Position numbers and translations under genes: made by a program. Shown here in pieces: positions 26,064-34,822 of a stretch of 64,000 nt of DNA. The stretch's first letter is position 1, and the number at the start of each line of letters is the position of its first letter. The DNA comes from Streptomyces actinomycinicus. GTDB lineage: Bacteria; Actinomycetota; Actinomycetes; Streptomycetales; Streptomycetaceae. The stretch is taken from NCBI RefSeq assembly GCF_016741775.1, contig NZ_JAERRK010000025.1:1-64000 (forward strand). Direction: 5' to 3'. Below the pieces are notes generated by a model. That model was not told the DNA's origin and searched no databases. It saw only the letters and a list, made by a program, of their open reading frames with translations.

Positions 26064-28383
26064 CGTCCGCGTCACCGGCCGCGCGGCGACGCAGCTCGGC
26101 CTCCTCGAGTTCGGACAGGTAGGCCTCGTAGTCGTCGCGGGGGGCACGGTTCGGTTGCAGGTTGCGCCGCGGCGTGGGCGGCGTACGGCGGATTCCACGG
26201 TCCAGGCGTCGGCGCAGCTGCTGCTGGCGCGGCGAGTTGGCCGCCGGGGCGGGTGGCTGGGGCCGGGCGGCGCTGCCGACGCGGGCGCCGGCGCCCCGCG
26301 CGGCCCGGGCACCAGGCCGGTGTGCGGGCCGGGGCGGCGGGCCCTGCCGCGGTGGCCGCGTAGGCCTGGGGGGAGCGGTTGGCCGGGGTGGGGCGGGTGC
26401 CGGTCGGGGCGGAGCCGCAGGCCCGTTCACGGGTGCCGGCCCGGGCGCCGGCGCCGGGGGTGCACCCGGACCGTGGGGGCCGGGCCGCCCTGCGGGACGC
26501 GCCCCACGCGGCCGCGCGGCACCGTGTCGTCCGCGCCCGATCCTGGACAGCAACGCGGTCGCTCCCACCGAGGCCGGCATGGCGTAGGCGATCGCGGCCA
26601 TCGGGTTGCCGGTGACCAGGGCGGCGGTGGCCAGGGTGCCGCGCACCAGGCCGCGGGCTGCCCTCCGGCCCACTTGCGGGGACCTGGAGATCGGTGTGGC
26701 GGCGGGGGTGAAGATGCTGCCGTTGGTGCCGCCGATGCGGCCGCCGGACAGCTTGGCCTTGAGGTTGTTCGCGATCTGCTGGGTGCGGGCCTGCAGGGCT
26801 CTGCGTTTCCTGACCGCGGCGATGCACACGATGTCCACGCCGAGGAACCGCAGGGTCAACTCCCGGCCCCAGTCGGTTTGGACGGGGTCCAGGACGGCCC
26901 GGATGACGACGATGAACACTGCGAGCGAGGTGACCGCGACGAGCATCTGGGCCAGAGACCGCCACACGGAGGCGAACCAGTCCCACAAGAAGGCACGGCC
27001 GATACCGGGAATGGTGCCGGCGAGCAGGGCTGGTTCACCGCGGATGGCGTCCCAGGCGATGCGGCACTGGGCGGTGAGGAAGCTGCCGGCGAGGCCGACG
27101 ATGAGGATGGTCACGATGATCGCGGCGATGAGGAGGAAGACGCTGCCGCCGAGCTTGTCGAGGCTGGCCTTCTTCGCGGCGGTGACATCGCCTTTGACGC
27201 ACTGCTTTTCGAAGCTCTCCATCGGGACGCCGCCGTAGTGGTTGATCGCCCACTTCATGGCCCACGACTCCTGCCAGCTGAGTCCGCTGGTCAGCGCGTC
27301 ACCGGGCGTGGGATCGATCAGGCCGTTGAACTGGTAGGCCTTCTTGGTGATCTTGTCGATCTGGCGGTCGTAGGCGAGTTGCTCGAGCCGCTTGTCGGTG
27401 TACAGGGCGGCGCACTTGCCGTCGAAGACCTGGCCGTACTGCAGGAGCATCGCGGGCTTGACGATGAATGCGTCGGTGAGCGCGTCGGTCAGGGGCCGCG
27501 ACAGCGTGAACGACGTGGCCGGGGTGGTGACGTGGTTGTTGGCCCAGGGGGTGGTCGGGTCGGCATCGAGGATGACGTCGGCGACGTCGAGCGCGAATCC
27601 GCGGGTGACGGCGATCGCCCCGTTGTGGTCGTCCAGCAGCGTCTGCGGTGGGGACGACAGCAGGGTGGTGGTCAGCGCGGCCAGGACGACGGACAGCGCG
27701 GCATCGCCCCAGCCCTTGGCCCTGTCCCCGAAGAAGATGCGGGCGGTGCAGATCAGCGCGCACATCGCGAGGAACAGGCTGGGCAGCCCCATCTCCATGA
27801 TCACGCGGGAGTGCAGGGAGTTCGCGACGGCCAGTGCCGGGGTGAGCAGTAGTTTGGCCAGCCCGAAGGACAGTGACCACAGGATCAGCCAGCAGGAGAA
27901 TGCGATCCACCACTGGGTGAACATGAAGGCGCCCTCGGTGAGGAAGTCCATCAGACCGAGGTCCCAGCGCCAGAAGGAGCCGGTGTCCGACTTCACTGAG
28001 TAGACGCTGATCGGCAGGTTGTTGGAGTCGGTGACGTTGAAGACACCCAGCACGCCGCCCTCGTTGGGGAGCTGCTTGCGCAGATCGTCGGCCTGGGCTT
28101 CCAGGAGCGATTGTTGTGTCTGCTTCGACAGCGTCTCCTGCGCCTCTTCCATGAACTTCTGCGCCTGCTCGATCTCCGCCGGCGTCGGCGTGTTCAGCCC
28201 GCCGGTGTGGGGGGTGCTGGTGGTGGCGCTCGGGGACGGCGACGGGGAGGGGGCGGCGTGGGCGGGCAGTGAGGTGAGCAGGGTCAGGGTGGTGGCGGCG
28301 AGCGCGGCGAACAGCATTGCTATGCGCAGCCGGGCGCTGCCCAGCGTGTGCAGCCGGATCCGCCAGAGTCTGAGCGCGTTCAT
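26056..28383 (-). CDS. VirB6/TrbL-like polytopic membrane protein (775 aa)
   Basis: A signal-like helix (LRIAMLFAALAATTLTLLTS) and a short extracytoplasmic domain (about 45-130) are followed by a large membrane region with at least six helices (about 145-320, 420-520; for example WWIAFSCWLILWSLSFGLAK, VFLLIAAIIVTILIVGLAGS). After residue about 560 the protein is basic, and 610-700 are almost all Pro/Ala/Arg, an expected disordered cytoplasmic tail. This fits VirB6-type channel components in actinobacterial T4SS. It overlaps the VirB4 gene by four bases and the hydrolase gene by eight. Confidence 0.8.
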   Translation of the reverse strand: MNALRLWRIRLHTLGSARLRIAMLFAALAATTLTLLTSLPAHAAPSPSPSPSATTSTPHTGGLNTPTPAEIEQAQKFMEEAQETLSKQTQQSLLEAQADDLRKQLPNEGGVLGVFNVTDSNNLPISVYSVKSDTGSFWRWDLGLMDFLTEGAFMFTQWWIAFSCWLILWSLSFGLAKLLLTPALAVANSLHSRVIMEMGLPSLFLAMCALICTARIFFGDRAKGWGDAALSVVLAALTTTLLSSPPQTLLDDHNGAIAVTRGFALDVADVILDADPTTPWANNHVTTPATSFTLSRPLTDALTDAFIVKPAMLLQYGQVFDGKCAALYTDKRLEQLAYDRQIDKITKKAYQFNGLIDPTPGDALTSGLSWQESWAMKWAINHYGGVPMESFEKQCVKGDVTAAKKASLDKLGGSVFLLIAAIIVTILIVGLAGSFLTAQCRIAWDAIRGEPALLAGTIPGIGRAFLWDWFASVWRSLAQMLVAVTSLAVFIVVIRAVLDPVQTDWGRELTLRFLGVDIVCIAAVRKRRALQARTQQIANNLKAKLSGGRIGGTNGSIFTPAATPISRSPQVGRRAARGLVRGTLATAALVTGNPMAAIAYAMPASVGATALLSRIGRGRHGAARPRGARPAGRPGPHGPGAPPAPAPGPAPVNGPAAPPRPAPAPPRPTAPPRPTRPPRQGPPPRPAHRPGARAARGAGARVGSAARPQPPAPAANSPRQQQLRRRLDRGIRRTPPTPRRNLQPNRAPRDDYEAYLSELEEAELRRRAAGDADDE

Positions 28384-30923
28384 GCGGCGCTCCGGTAGTC
28401 GGTGGGTGTGGTGTGGATGGCTCGGGCGACGGGGGCGTCGAAGGGGATGAGGACCTTCATCAGCCCGATGCGTCCGGCCAGATCGCGGTAGAGGCATTCG
28501 CCGGCGCGGGCGATCCGTTCGTCTTCGGGCAGGTCGATCGGGGACAGTCCGGAGGTGACGAGGTCGATCAGGTCGGGGTCGGTGGAGTCGACGCCGAGGA
28601 AGTCCAGGCCGCGTGCCGCCAGGGCGCGGGTGGTCTGCCGGAACATCAGGCGGTGCGGGATCAGCCCGCGGATGATCTGGCCCTTCTCGGAGCCGGCGGG
28701 TCCGATGTCGTCCGGGTCGTGGCTGGCGACGTAGGCGGCGGCGTTGTGCTTGCGGCCGTCGCGCATCAGCTCCAGGAGCAGTTCCAGGCCTTCGTCGCTC
28801 GAGGTGAGGTACCAGGTCTCGTCGAAGACGGCGACGGCGAACTCCTCTTTGGAGGCCATGGCGGTCTCGCGGGCTACCGCGGCGATGAGATACATGACGG
28901 CGCGGCCCAGCACCTTCTCGAACTCCAGGCGTTCGATGCGGTGCTCGGAGGCGAGTTCGGCCTTCTTGGGCAGCTGCAGGGAGTTGACGGCGAAGACGAC
29001 GGCGTCGGCGCGCTGGGTGTCGACCACGGGCAGGGTGTCGTCGAACACGACGGCGGCGAGGTCCTTGCGGGCCACGGCCTTGAGCTTGCGGGACAGGTTG
29101 CGGGCCGCGACGTCGTCCTTGCCGCGCTCGACGAGCTCGTCGACGAGTTTGCGCATCGACGGCTCGGGACCGTCGAGAACGGCTTCGACGGCTTCGGACA
29201 GGGCGACGCCCTCGAGGTCCATCGGCTTGACGCCGAGCAGCAAGGTCAGGAAGGACTCGCAGAACCGGGCGGCGATCTTCGGGCTGTTGGCGTTGAACAG
29301 CCGCAGCGGGTCCAGGGAGACCTCGGCCTGCTGGTCGATGCGGATGACCTGGGTGGTGCCCGGGCAGGCCTTCGCGAAGCGGACCCACTCTTCTTCCTTG
29401 GTGCGGTCCACGATGACGACGCGGCCGCGCGAGGTGGGCTTGCCGATCTGGTGGCCGCGGGCGAGGACGTTGTAGACGGCCGTCTTCAGGCCTACGGACT
29501 TACCCGCGCCGAGTTCACCGATGAACGCCATCGAGGCACTCGCGTTCTCTCTGGGACCGCGGGCGGGGTCGACGAGCACAGGGCGGGCGCCGCCGGAGGC
29601 GAGCTGCAGCCCGAACAGGCCGCCGCGGTCGTCGCCGAGCGCGCTGCCGCACCAGGGCATGGCCAGGGCGAAGTCGTGCGCGAGGAGGGTCTGGGCGTAT
29701 CCCGTCATCACCCTCGGCGTGCGGCAGCCGGGCAGCATGGCCCGCCACAAGTTGGCCTGCTCCCCCACCGGCCGGGCGAAGGTGTAGTCGGTGGCGCCGA
29801 AGTCGTGGGCGAGAGCGGCGGCGCGGTTTTGTACGTCGTCGGGGCTGGCTCCCCACACGGCGAGCGTGACCATCGCCTGGATCTCCACTTCCCGCTCCGA
29901 GGAGGAGATCCGTTCGCGGAATTCGTCGTTGTCGGCCTGGTTCTTGGCGATCGAGGCAGGCGGGCCCGCCGGGTCGCCCTCGTACTCGGCGGCCTGCGCC
30001 CGCAGATGCCGCGCGCGCCGACGGCTCTTGGCTTCCGCCTTGCGGCCCGGCGTGATGACCAGGCGGGCCGACCAGTCCACCGGATACGCCAGGTCGTCCA
30101 GCTGCTGCAGGTAGGCGGCGCCGGGCAGGGCGAACGCCTCCGGCATCTCCGACAGGGCGAGCAACGCCTGGTAGGAGTCGCCCCACTCGCTGGAGACCTG
30201 CAAGTACCGGCGCTGGAACGGGTTGCCCGGCACCATACGGCGGGTGTCGAAATCGGTGCCGCCCTCGGCGAGCAGGACCTCCCCCAGCGCGGCGACGGTG
30301 CGGCCGCGGCCGCGTACGGCCGGCTCAGTGCCGTCCGGCAAGAACGGCTCGGCCAGCCCCCGGCGCGCACTGTGCCCGTAGATCCACAGGATCTCGGCCT
30401 CGGTCGCGGGCCGCATCGTGACCCCGGTGGGCCAGCGGGCCTGCATCTGCTCGGCCTGCGCTGCCCGCTCGTTGATCTCCTCGAGGCTGATCGGGGCAGG
30501 CATCAGGCCCAGCGCCTGGGACATCTCCGCCCGCGCGGCGCGGAACGCCGCGCCAAGCATGTCCTTGTGCGAGGTGGCCGGCAGCGGCACGGCCAGCCAG
30601 TCGGTGCGCCCGGTCAGTTCCATCGCCTCGAGCTGGTCCAGGACGGCGTGGCCCAGCTGCTCGTAGCGCGGGCTGCGCGCGAGGTCGACGTCGGCGACCA
30701 TCGCGCGGACGACGGCGATCGGGTCGACCTGCGGGCACAGACTCAGCAGCATCGGCTCACCGGTCAATGACTTGAACAGCGACTCCAGTGCCTTCAGCCG
30801 GCGCTTCTTGGCAGCCTGGGGGGCGTGGGAGTAGTTGGCGGCCGCCACCCGCCACACCGCCCAGACGGCGCCGGACGTGGTGAAGATCAAGTTCTTGGCG
30901 ATGTGCCGGATCGGCAGACGCAT
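28380..30923 (-). CDS. VirB4-like conjugation ATPase (847 aa)
   Basis: The C-terminal half is a VirB4/TraC-type ATPase: Walker A FIGELGAGKSVGLKTAV near residue 470, Walker B FAVAVFDETWYLTSSDEG near 690, and the Arg/Gln motif region IIRGLIPHRLMFRQTTRALA near 765. The N-terminal half is a family-typical domain of low similarity. The ATPase powers DNA or substrate transfer and channel assembly at the membrane. Tight overlaps with the next gene and a 15-base gap to the VirB3-like gene show one operon. AGGAG-like sequence precedes the ATG. Confidence 0.9.
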   Translation of the reverse strand: MRLPIRHIAKNLIFTTSGAVWAVWRVAAANYSHAPQAAKKRRLKALESLFKSLTGEPMLLSLCPQVDPIAVVRAMVADVDLARSPRYEQLGHAVLDQLEAMELTGRTDWLAVPLPATSHKDMLGAAFRAARAEMSQALGLMPAPISLEEINERAAQAEQMQARWPTGVTMRPATEAEILWIYGHSARRGLAEPFLPDGTEPAVRGRGRTVAALGEVLLAEGGTDFDTRRMVPGNPFQRRYLQVSSEWGDSYQALLALSEMPEAFALPGAAYLQQLDDLAYPVDWSARLVITPGRKAEAKSRRRARHLRAQAAEYEGDPAGPPASIAKNQADNDEFRERISSSEREVEIQAMVTLAVWGASPDDVQNRAAALAHDFGATDYTFARPVGEQANLWRAMLPGCRTPRVMTGYAQTLLAHDFALAMPWCGSALGDDRGGLFGLQLASGGARPVLVDPARGPRENASASMAFIGELGAGKSVGLKTAVYNVLARGHQIGKPTSRGRVVIVDRTKEEEWVRFAKACPGTTQVIRIDQQAEVSLDPLRLFNANSPKIAARFCESFLTLLLGVKPMDLEGVALSEAVEAVLDGPEPSMRKLVDELVERGKDDVAARNLSRKLKAVARKDLAAVVFDDTLPVVDTQRADAVVFAVNSLQLPKKAELASEHRIERLEFEKVLGRAVMYLIAAVARETAMASKEEFAVAVFDETWYLTSSDEGLELLLELMRDGRKHNAAAYVASHDPDDIGPAGSEKGQIIRGLIPHRLMFRQTTRALAARGLDFLGVDSTDPDLIDLVTSGLSPIDLPEDERIARAGECLYRDLAGRIGLMKVLIPFDAPVARAIHTTPTDYRSAA

Positions 30924-30938
30924 CAGGGTTCTCCGTGA

Positions 30939-31532
30939 TCAATCTCGTGCCGTGCGGCGAGCGAGCAGGGCCTGCACACCCGACGCCATCGGCGCCGGCA
31001 CCGGGGCGGCTGCAGGCCGATGTGGCGCGGGGCCTGGGATCGGTCGGGCGGTGCTAGGGGCGCGGTTCGGCACCTGAGCGCGGGCCACCGGCGCCCCTTG
31101 GTCGGCGAGTTCGGGATGGGCGAGGGTCACGCGGGGCGCGTCGTGTGCGGGCCGGGCCGGCCTGAAGGGCCGGCCGTGGATACGGCCCCAGCGCGGGGCG
31201 CCGAGCATCATCACGACGCTGGCGGCGGCCGCAGCGGGGTTACGGCCGTCGATGTGCAGGTGCCGCATGCCGAACGCCGCCCCGAACGGCACACCGATCA
31301 GGACGACGACGTCTCCCACGCCGTGCCCGCCCCATACGGGCCGGCTCAGGATCAGCAGCCCGACCGAGACGACGATCGCGGCAAGCTGGGTGAGGGTGTA
31401 CGGGCCGCCCGGCAGCCGGAGGTTGGGCCCGCCGTTGACGCTGCGGATCACACCGTGGACCAGCGGCGCGCGGCGGGCCTTGGTGTAGCAGCGGCCGACG
31501 AGCTCCTCGTCGATGCCCTCGGCCGTGTTCAC
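30939..31532 (-). CDS. VirB3/TcpE-like transfer membrane protein (197 aa)
   Basis: The first 110 residues carry two hydrophobic segments (TLTQLAAIVVSVGLLILSRP, VVVLIGVPFGAAFGMRHLHI) and a short conserved N-terminal region with LRLPGGPYTLTQ. The rest is Pro/Arg/Ala-rich and probably disordered. Position just before VirB4, with the membrane-pair topology, fits the VirB3, TcpE or PrgI-like subunits of Gram-positive T4SS. A GTGA overlap with the VirB2-like gene fixes the start. Confidence 0.7.
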   Translation of the reverse strand: MNTAEGIDEELVGRCYTKARRAPLVHGVIRSVNGGPNLRLPGGPYTLTQLAAIVVSVGLLILSRPVWGGHGVGDVVVLIGVPFGAAFGMRHLHIDGRNPAAAAASVVMMLGAPRWGRIHGRPFRPARPAHDAPRVTLAHPELADQGAPVARAQVPNRAPSTARPIPGPAPHRPAAAPVPAPMASGVQALLARRTARD

Positions 31533-31819
31533 CGGTCACCTTGCAGGACCGTGCTGTTGCCACCGCCGTTGTTGTACTGGTTGATGGTGTCGCTGGTGAC
31601 CTGAGCCGTCGTGTTGATGCTCAGGGACAGACCGACCATGATCCCGGCGAAGATCGCCGCCATGATGGTCGGCCCGGGCGCCCGGGTCTTGAAGCCGATG
31701 AAAAGGATGAACATCCCGGCGAGCGCGGGGATGCCCACCTTGAAGATCAAGGTCTTGAGGTCGGCGCCGAAGCCGTTGCCGATGGTGATCCAGTCGGCGG
31801 CGAGGGTCACGGATTGCAT
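31529..31819 (-). CDS. VirB2-like small membrane protein (96 aa)
   Basis: Two hydrophobic helices (about 28-45 and 50-70; for example LIFKVGIPALAGMFILFIGF, PTIMAAIFAGIMVGLSLSIN) joined by a short basic loop. Length, hairpin topology and place between the VirB8-like and VirB3-like genes match the VirB2/TrbC-type subunit. AAGGAG lies seven bases before the ATG. It overlaps the following gene. A structural role in the transfer channel is inferred from the family pattern. Confidence 0.7.
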   Translation of the reverse strand: MQSVTLAADWITIGNGFGADLKTLIFKVGIPALAGMFILFIGFKTRAPGPTIMAAIFAGIMVGLSLSINTTAQVTSDTINQYNNGGGNSTVLQGDR

Positions 31820-31830
31820 GCTGTGCTCCT

Positions 31831-32934
31831 TCAGGGAGTGGGGGTGGGGCTGGAGAGGGCGGGCTGCGCGGGCAGGGCCGGGGACGGGGCGCCGTCGAGG
31901 GCGGCGATCTCCCAGCGGCCGGCGCGGGCCTTGAGGGTGAGCGCGTAGGTGAGCGGGACGCGCACGGCGTCGTGGCTGGTGGCACGGACGGTGACGACCA
32001 GGCGGGTGCGGGTGCCGTCCTTGGGCACCGTCGTGGCCGGCTCTTGCGCCTGGTCCTGCTCGATCTGCATCTGGTCGACCGAGACGCTCCTGTACGGCGC
32101 AGGCGTGATCGCGGACAGGCGCGTGCCGGGAGCGAGGTAGCGGTCCAGTCCCTCCCCGGAGTTGGTCAGGTAGGCGGTGAGGAACGCGGCCACGGTCTGG
32201 ATGCGCGGGTCCGACGGCGGGGCCGGCTGCACCGGCCCGTAGATCAGCTGAGGCGTTTTGATCCGCGGGGGTGCGGTGACCTCGGCCGGCATCGACAGCG
32301 CCACGTAGCCGGTCGCCCCTTGCCCGGCCGGGCCGACGGCGACGGGCACCTGGAAGTAGTGGACGCTGTCGGCGGCCGCCTCAGCGGCCGTGGGCTGTGA
32401 GCCGCCGGAGGCGTCGGCGGCCGTGGTCTTCTTCGCGGCCGGTGCGGTGTCGGAGACGATGCGGGTCGCGACGGTCACCGACCACACATCGGGGTCGGTC
32501 TGCCGCAGCCGTACAACGGTGAGCTGCTCACCGTGGCGCCGGTTCGGCTCGCCCTCGAGCTGCATGTCGGCGGCAGCCGGGTAGTACACGGCGAGCTTGT
32601 CCTGGTCGCCCTCCCCCGCCCGCAGGTACTGCGCGACGAACAACGTGGCGAAACCCGCCGCGCCCTGGGAGCCGGTGGCCGTCGGCGCGCTCGCCGTCAC
32701 CGACGGCCGGGCCGGACCTGTAGCGGAAGCGCGGGCGAAGGCAGCGGCCCCGAGGACGGGACCGAGGACGATCAGTCCCCAGGCCGCCCAGCGCAGCACG
32801 GCGCTGGTGTTGGCGCGCGCGCCGGTCGACCAGCCGCCGATGTAGTCGGCGGGCTGCTCGTCGATGTCCCACTCCTCTTGGGCAGGCTCGACCGGCGTTG
32901 TCTTGGCGGGGCGGCGGGTGAATGCGTGCCTCAT
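31831..32934 (-). CDS. TcpC/VirB8-like conjugal transfer protein (367 aa)
   Basis: A cytoplasmic N terminus (1-45), one membrane helix (about 46-68, LRWAAWGLIVLGPVLGAAAF) and two consecutive NTF2-like domains, about 90-220 (FATLFVAQYLRAGEGDQDKL) and 230-350 (TVAAFLTAYLTNSGEGLDRY), as in TcpC (PF12642) and VirB8 relatives. The paired start motifs with Phe/Tyr and acidic residues are a strong family sign. It would form the periplasm-like side of the channel between membrane and wall. An ATGA overlap with the 88-aa gene fixes the start. Confidence 0.85.
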   Translation of the reverse strand: MRHAFTRRPAKTTPVEPAQEEWDIDEQPADYIGGWSTGARANTSAVLRWAAWGLIVLGPVLGAAAFARASATGPARPSVTASAPTATGSQGAAGFATLFVAQYLRAGEGDQDKLAVYYPAAADMQLEGEPNRRHGEQLTVVRLRQTDPDVWSVTVATRIVSDTAPAAKKTTAADASGGSQPTAAEAAADSVHYFQVPVAVGPAGQGATGYVALSMPAEVTAPPRIKTPQLIYGPVQPAPPSDPRIQTVAAFLTAYLTNSGEGLDRYLAPGTRLSAITPAPYRSVSVDQMQIEQDQAQEPATTVPKDGTRTRLVVTVRATSHDAVRVPLTYALTLKARAGRWEIAALDGAPSPALPAQPALSSPTPTP

Positions 32935-33197
32935 GCCGCGCCTCCGGTCGGCAGCAGGTTGTGGCCGGCCAGCTCGGCGATCCGGGTGCGCAGTTCGGCC
33001 TCCGGGCGGCGGCGCAGCACCTCCAGCGACTCAAGGACCTGGGGGGCGTCGTCGGCCAGGAAGTGGCGCAGCCGGTCGTGGGTGGTGGTGTCGAAGGGGG
33101 TGGCAACAAGGGCGGCGCCCAGGCCGATCAGCAGCCGCTGGGCGCGGGTGACGCGCTCTTCGTCCTCGTCCAGCCGGGGCCTCGTACGGGCGGGCAT
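32931..33197 (-). CDS. small hypothetical transfer-operon protein (88 aa)
   Basis: An 88-aa soluble, mostly helical protein (RVTRAQRLLIGLGAALVATP, HFLADDAPQVLESLEVLRRR). It starts behind GGAGACTT and ends in an ATGA overlap with the TcpC/VirB8-like gene, so it belongs to the transfer operon. I do not recognise a family; a small cytoplasmic chaperone or regulator of the channel is conceivable. Confidence 0.6.
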   Translation of the reverse strand: MPARTRPRLDEDEERVTRAQRLLIGLGAALVATPFDTTTHDRLRHFLADDAPQVLESLEVLRRRPEAELRTRIAELAGHNLLPTGGAA

Positions 33198-33237
33198 GCA
33201 AGTCTCCGTCTCTGTCGGGATCGGTGCGGGCGAGTGA

Positions 33238-34131
33238 TCAGGCAGCCGGGCGCAGGCCGGACTTGAGCCGGTCGACGGCGCGGCTGCGCCGGCGCCTCCA
33301 GGCGGCGGCGGTGGTGCCGGCGCGATGCGCGGCCTGCGCGTCGGGGACGGGGTTGGTGGTGTAGTGCCAGGCGATCGCCTGGCCGTCGGCACGGCTGATC
33401 GAGCCGTGCTCCATCGCCTCCAGCACGAGCTCGAGGAGTTCCAGGCGTGCGCTGCTGACCTCTGCCTCGCAGGCGGCCGGCTCGGTGGTGAGGCCCGCGG
33501 CGTGCGCGGCGGCGTGGATCGCGGCGGCGTGGGCGCGCGCGGCCGGACCGGGTGACGGGTCGGTGAGGTTGTCGGCGGCGGCCAGGTCCTCGCCGGCCGC
33601 CTCACGGTCCGCGGCGAGTTCACGGCAGACCCGGCTGAGCGTGTCCAGGGCGAGGTTCGCGGCGGGCCGGCCGGGCCGGGTGTGGATGCGGCCGGAGCGG
33701 GCGACCTCGAACAGGGCGGCGATCACCATGTGCCCGACGTCGTCCCACGTGCGTCCGCCGGTCCCGCGTACCTGTCCGCGCGTCATACGCACGGCGGCCG
33801 GGAGCATGGCCTGCACGATGATCCGCGCGGCGAGCGTGGCCGATCGGTCATGACCGGTTGCGCGGACCAGAAGGCTGCGCAGCACGGCATCGGTCAACGC
33901 GTCGGACAGCACGCCGTGGCCGGGGCGCAGCGTGGCCAGGAGTTGCTCGGGCCCGAGAGTGCGTACCCAGGAATCGGTCACGGCGGCGACGTCGTCGGCG
34001 AGGTGATCGGTCATCAGCCAGTCGGTCACCGCGGCTCGTACGGACGCGTCCGCGCACAGCTCCGCCCACTCCGCGTCCAGGCGGGCGAAGATCCCGCGGG
34101 CGGTCGGGGTGGTGGTTGGCACATCGAGCAC
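33238..34131 (-). CDS. sigma-70 region-4-like regulatory protein (297 aa)
   Basis: The last 85 residues resemble a sigma region 4/LuxR-type HTH: ARLELLELVLEAMEHGSISR, then DGQAIAWHYTTNPVPDAQAA and TTAAAWRRRRSRAVDRLKSG. The first 210 residues, rich in Ala and helices (SVRAAVTDWLMTDHLADDVA), have no recognised sigma region 2. The GTG start is preceded by AAAGGAG. Lying first in the transfer operon and next to the repeat field, it is a natural candidate for a transfer regulator. TGACCGAT copies lie inside its own 5' coding region. Confidence 0.6.
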   Translation of the reverse strand: MLDVPTTTPTARGIFARLDAEWAELCADASVRAAVTDWLMTDHLADDVAAVTDSWVRTLGPEQLLATLRPGHGVLSDALTDAVLRSLLVRATGHDRSATLAARIIVQAMLPAAVRMTRGQVRGTGGRTWDDVGHMVIAALFEVARSGRIHTRPGRPAANLALDTLSRVCRELAADREAAGEDLAAADNLTDPSPGPAARAHAAAIHAAAHAAGLTTEPAACEAEVSSARLELLELVLEAMEHGSISRADGQAIAWHYTTNPVPDAQAAHRAGTTAAAWRRRRSRAVDRLKSGLRPAA

Positions 34132-34189
34132 GGCACTGGCTCCTTTCGGATCTCGTGCCGTGAACTCTCCTCAGCGAGGCGTGCCCGAA

Positions 34190-34470
34190 GGCTTGCCCAA
34201 ACCCCCAAAAGAGCAGGTGAGAGGCTTGCCCATTTCAGAGCGGGTGGGGCACGCCTCGCTGGGCAAGCCGCCCCGCCAGGTGGGCAAGCCCGGGTGACCG
34301 GGCCGACCAACTCCGGGCAAGCCCCTCCCCCACGCCGGGGCAAGCCACGCCATCGGCACGGCCGACGGGCCGCGCGCGCACCCATCGGCGACCGCGGTCG
34401 AGCACCCGCGAGGCGGCGGCGATGACCGATCCGACGCCGCGGGGCCGTGACCGATGCAGGCGGGCAAGCC
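34190..34470. repeat. seven copies of 9-mer GGGCAAGCC
   Basis: Exact copies lie at 34261-34269, 34282-34290, 34315-34323, 34338-34346 and 34462-34470, and in reverse orientation (GGCTTGCCC) at 34190-34198 and 34223-34231. Spacing is irregular, 21 to 33 bases for the close ones. The nearest copies lie about 60 bases upstream of the sigma-like gene. Confidence 0.8.
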
Positions 34471-34688
34471 GCCTTCGCCGACGGGGAGCAGCGGGCCTCT
34501 GCGGCCGCCGGATCGGTCACGGCGGCCCATGACCGATCCGCGCCGATCGGTCATGACCGATGACCGGTCGACGGGCTATCGGTCATCGGTCACGCCGGTG
34601 GATCGGTCATGACCGATCCACCCGAGGCCATCGGTCACAGCCCACGCCGCGCTCCAACCGGTCACGACCCGCCGGCTCGGATCGGTCA
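34423..34688. repeat. twelve copies of TGACCGAT / ATCGGTCA
   Basis: Exact octamers start at 34423, 34448, 34530, 34554 and 34610 (as TGACCGAT) and 34512, 34546, 34578, 34585, 34602, 34630 and 34681 (as ATCGGTCA). Two pairs form the 16-mer palindrome ATCGGTCATGACCGAT (34546-34561, 34602-34617), and the second lies in a perfect 24-bp palindrome (34598-34621). Further copies occur in the flanking genes. Confidence 0.85.
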
Positions 34689-34822
34689 TGGAAGACCGCC
34701 ACGTTCCTACCGCCCCGACGGGGGATGGCCCGGGAACATGCCGCGGGCCCGGACGCTGACGTCCGGACCCAAAGCCTGCTGGGGTGGGGTTGCGGCTCGC
34801 ATCGACCGCGGGGTCAGTCGCT

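Larger units (their letters stand above)
34132..34822. promoter_or_regulatory. transfer control region with two interleaved repeat families
   Basis: About 690 bases between two minus-strand genes, lacking a gene of its own. It contains the GGGCAAGCC and TGACCGAT arrays described below and should include the promoter of the transfer operon. Repeat density is the highest in the window. It could be a replication origin (iterons), an oriT, a centromere or a multi-site operator. Confidence 0.7.

Noticed and set aside
34423..34688. CRISPR array
   Set aside because: Repeats are only eight bases, occur in both orientations and have irregular spacing, and no cas gene is present.
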